A stretch of DNA of 32,935 nt from Deltaproteobacteria bacterium (GTDB lineage: Bacteria > Desulfobacterota > Desulfuromonadia > Desulfuromonadales > Geopsychrobacteraceae): the NCBI GenBank assembly GCA_024276905.1, contig JAJRWF010000012.1, forward strand, positions 1 to 32,935. Direction: 5' to 3'. How positions within the stretch are numbered: the stretch's first letter is position 1; each line of letters begins with the position of its first letter. The notes beneath the pieces are model-generated. The model was not told the DNA's origin. It was given only the letters and a program-made list of their open reading frames with translations, and did not search any database. The position numbers were made by a program, and so were the translations under genes. Shown one piece after another: positions 31,624 to 32,935 of this stretch.

Positions 31624-32391
31624 ATGGACCGATTTTTTTTCAGCCTGTTGCTGTTTACCTGCCTGCTCGGGGGCTGTATTTCGCGCAGCCAACCGGATGC
31701 TGTCAGTCCCGGATCAGAAACCGGAATCAGCGGGCAGGCCAGAGATCGGGACGGTAGAGCGGTTGCCAACGCCTGGGTCTACGCCTACCGCAACACCAGT
31801 ACCAGCCTGCGTGGCCCGGCAGATTTCGGTGCCCGGACCGATCCTGAGGGCCACTATTTTATCGATCTGGTTGAAGGGCGCTACTATCTGGTCGCTCGTT
31901 GGCGGCATGACGGGGGCGAGGCCGGTCCGCCACAGGTTGGTGATGCTTGGGCTTTGCCACAGGACAACCCGGTCAGGGTTGAGACAGGCCGGATCAGTCA
32001 AGCCGACTTTATCCTTCAGGGAGTCAGGGCCGGACAGCCGGTCATCTTACGCAGCGGTAGTCTTGGTTGGGGGAAAACCGGTTTTACCGGCCGCCTGGTT
32101 GATTCTGCAGAAAAGCCTCTGCCCGGAGCATTTGCTCTGGCATATAGCGATGCTGATTTTCGCCGCATGCCGGATTACACCTCGGCCGTGGTCGGTTCCG
32201 ACGGACGTTTTCAGCTTTACGTCCCTGCCGGTGGACGCTACTGCCTGGCGGCGCGGACCCGCACCCGTGGGCAACCGGTGGCGGGGGAACCTTACGGGTC
32301 GCTCGGCGACGGAGACACCGGCTGCCCGACTGCGGTTGAAAATCGACTGATTGATGTCGGCATCATCCGCTTGAAACCTTATCAGCGTTAA
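31624..32391 (+). CDS. lipoprotein with two carboxypeptidase-regulatory-like domains
   Basis: This 255-residue protein has a lipoprotein signal peptide with lipobox LGGC and lipidated C18. Two similar domains follow: about residues 37-92 (GISGQARDRDGRAVANAWVYAY) and 155-210 (GFTGRLVDSAEKPLPGAFALAY). Each ends with G-x-Y-x-L-x-A-R, the pattern of the carboxypeptidase regulatory-like/CnaB transthyretin fold, used for protein-protein or surface contacts. Function is unknown. The start is ATG 31624 because the lipobox follows it. A longer in-frame extension to 31480 overlaps the dehydrogenase gene and has no signal. The ribosome site is weak. Confidence 0.8.
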   Translation: MDRFFFSLLLFTCLLGGCISRSQPDAVSPGSETGISGQARDRDGRAVANAWVYAYRNTSTSLRGPADFGARTDPEGHYFIDLVEGRYYLVARWRHDGGEAGPPQVGDAWALPQDNPVRVETGRISQADFILQGVRAGQPVILRSGSLGWGKTGFTGRLVDSAEKPLPGAFALAYSDADFRRMPDYTSAVVGSDGRFQLYVPAGGRYCLAARTRTRGQPVAGEPYGSLGDGDTGCPTAVENRLIDVGIIRLKPYQR

Positions 32392-32429
32392 ACCGATTCT
32401 ATATCGTCATCAGAAGGATTGCATCGATC

Positions 32430-32935
32430 ATGCAGAATCTCAAAAGTCTTAAAGTTCGGGTTTCAGTTGTTGTCCTGCTGCTGTTGCTGGTGGGTTTTGC
32501 TCAGGCGGCAACTGAGCGCAGCTTTAATACCAACCGGGCGCGCCTGCTCGGGCATATGCTGCAACAGCAGCTGAGCCGGCACCACTACAGCCACAAGGAA
32601 CTGGACGATAATCTTTCCGATGCTGCTTACGCGCTTTATCTCAAGCAACTGGATGGCCAAAAGCGGTTTTTGCTGAAGTCTGATGTCGCAGAACTTTCTG
32701 CCCATGAGCGGCGAATTGATGAAGCGATTCGCGGCGGGCGCCTTGATCTGCCGCAGCTGGGGCGAAAACTGCTCGCTCAGCGCATAGGACAGGTAAAAAC
32801 ACTGGCAACGGAAATCCTGGCCAATCGTTTCGATTTTGAACGTGAAGATGATTTCGAAACCGACCCTGAAAAGATCGATTATGCCGCCGATATTACGGAG
32901 TTGCGTGAACGCTGGCGGCAGATTCTCAAGTACCA
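32430..32935 (+). CDS. prc: tail-specific (C-terminal processing) protease, N-terminal part, runs off window
   Basis: The first 168 residues of a Prc/Tsp-type periplasmic protease are present; the gene continues beyond the window. A signal peptide or anchor (about residues 1-26, ending AQA) is followed by a region with HYSHKELDDNLSDAAYALYLKQLDGQKRFLLKSDV. This is the characteristic N-terminal helical domain of Prc, which captures substrates, with the PDZ and Ser-Lys catalytic domains expected downstream. The ATG has GAAGGA 12 bases upstream. The protease normally trims or degrades periplasmic proteins after their C-termini. Confidence 0.85.
   Translation, partial: MQNLKSLKVRVSVVVLLLLLVGFAQAATERSFNTNRARLLGHMLQQQLSRHHYSHKELDDNLSDAAYALYLKQLDGQKRFLLKSDVAELSAHERRIDEAIRGGRLDLPQLGRKLLAQRIGQVKTLATEILANRFDFEREDDFETDPEKIDYAADITELRERWRQILKY

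Overview
The window looks like a stretch of chromosome from an anaerobic, moderately GC-rich Gram-negative bacterium, most probably a deltaproteobacterium of the Desulfuromonadales/Geobacter type. This placement is an inference. It rests on the oxygen-sensitive Fe-S and tungsten enzymes, the RND-LolA-barrel cluster, the TRAP transporter and the type of chemoreceptor; no marker gene such as rRNA is present. Almost every gene is on the + strand. No tRNA, rRNA, CRISPR array, transposase or phage gene was seen.

Region 1 (1-12300) is a long catabolic cluster for CoA-activated organic acids derived from 2-oxo acids. In order it holds the 3' part of a 2-hydroxyacyl-CoA dehydratase activator ATPase, one dehydratase subunit, a fused ADP-forming acyl-CoA synthetase, a 4-hydroxybutyrate-type CoA-transferase, a phenylacetate-CoA-ligase-like enzyme and indolepyruvate ferredoxin oxidoreductase alpha and beta. 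A tandemly duplicated pair follows: (double-ACT protein + ketopantoate-reductase-like 2-oxoacid reductase) x2. Read together, 2-oxo acids could be oxidised by IorAB to acyl-CoA and cashed in for ATP by the ADP-forming synthetase. Alternatively they could be reduced to 2-hydroxy acids, CoA-activated and dehydrated, which resembles a Stickland scheme.

Region 2 (12452-18367) has a good sigma-70-like promoter and a three-gene DctPQM TRAP transporter, with a strong terminator between the binding protein and the permeases. It continues with a UspA protein and an aldehyde ferredoxin oxidoreductase that carries a C-terminal MoaD/ThiS-like domain ending in Gly-Gly. This fusion is the most unusual protein in the window. 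An alpha/beta hydrolase and an orphan family-3 solute-binding protein follow.

Region 3 (20158-25467) is a translationally coupled trio: an RND/MMPL exporter, a LolA-like periplasmic protein and an outer-membrane beta-barrel. It is preceded by a promoter with an overlapping palindrome and followed by a DUF2892 membrane protein and a bidirectional terminator. A chemoreceptor without a periplasmic sensor lies convergently on the - strand (25576-27300).

Region 4 (27515-32935) holds a tightly overlapping set: a DsbC-like protein, a U32 peptidase-family protein and a D-2-hydroxyacid dehydrogenase. A lipoprotein with two carboxypeptidase-regulatory-like repeats and the start of a tail-specific protease (Prc) complete the window. 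Non-coding features of note are REP-like palindromes (635-655, 5426-5467), a short-repeat patch (6869-6944) and a multi-hairpin element (10728-10843) between the duplicated modules.
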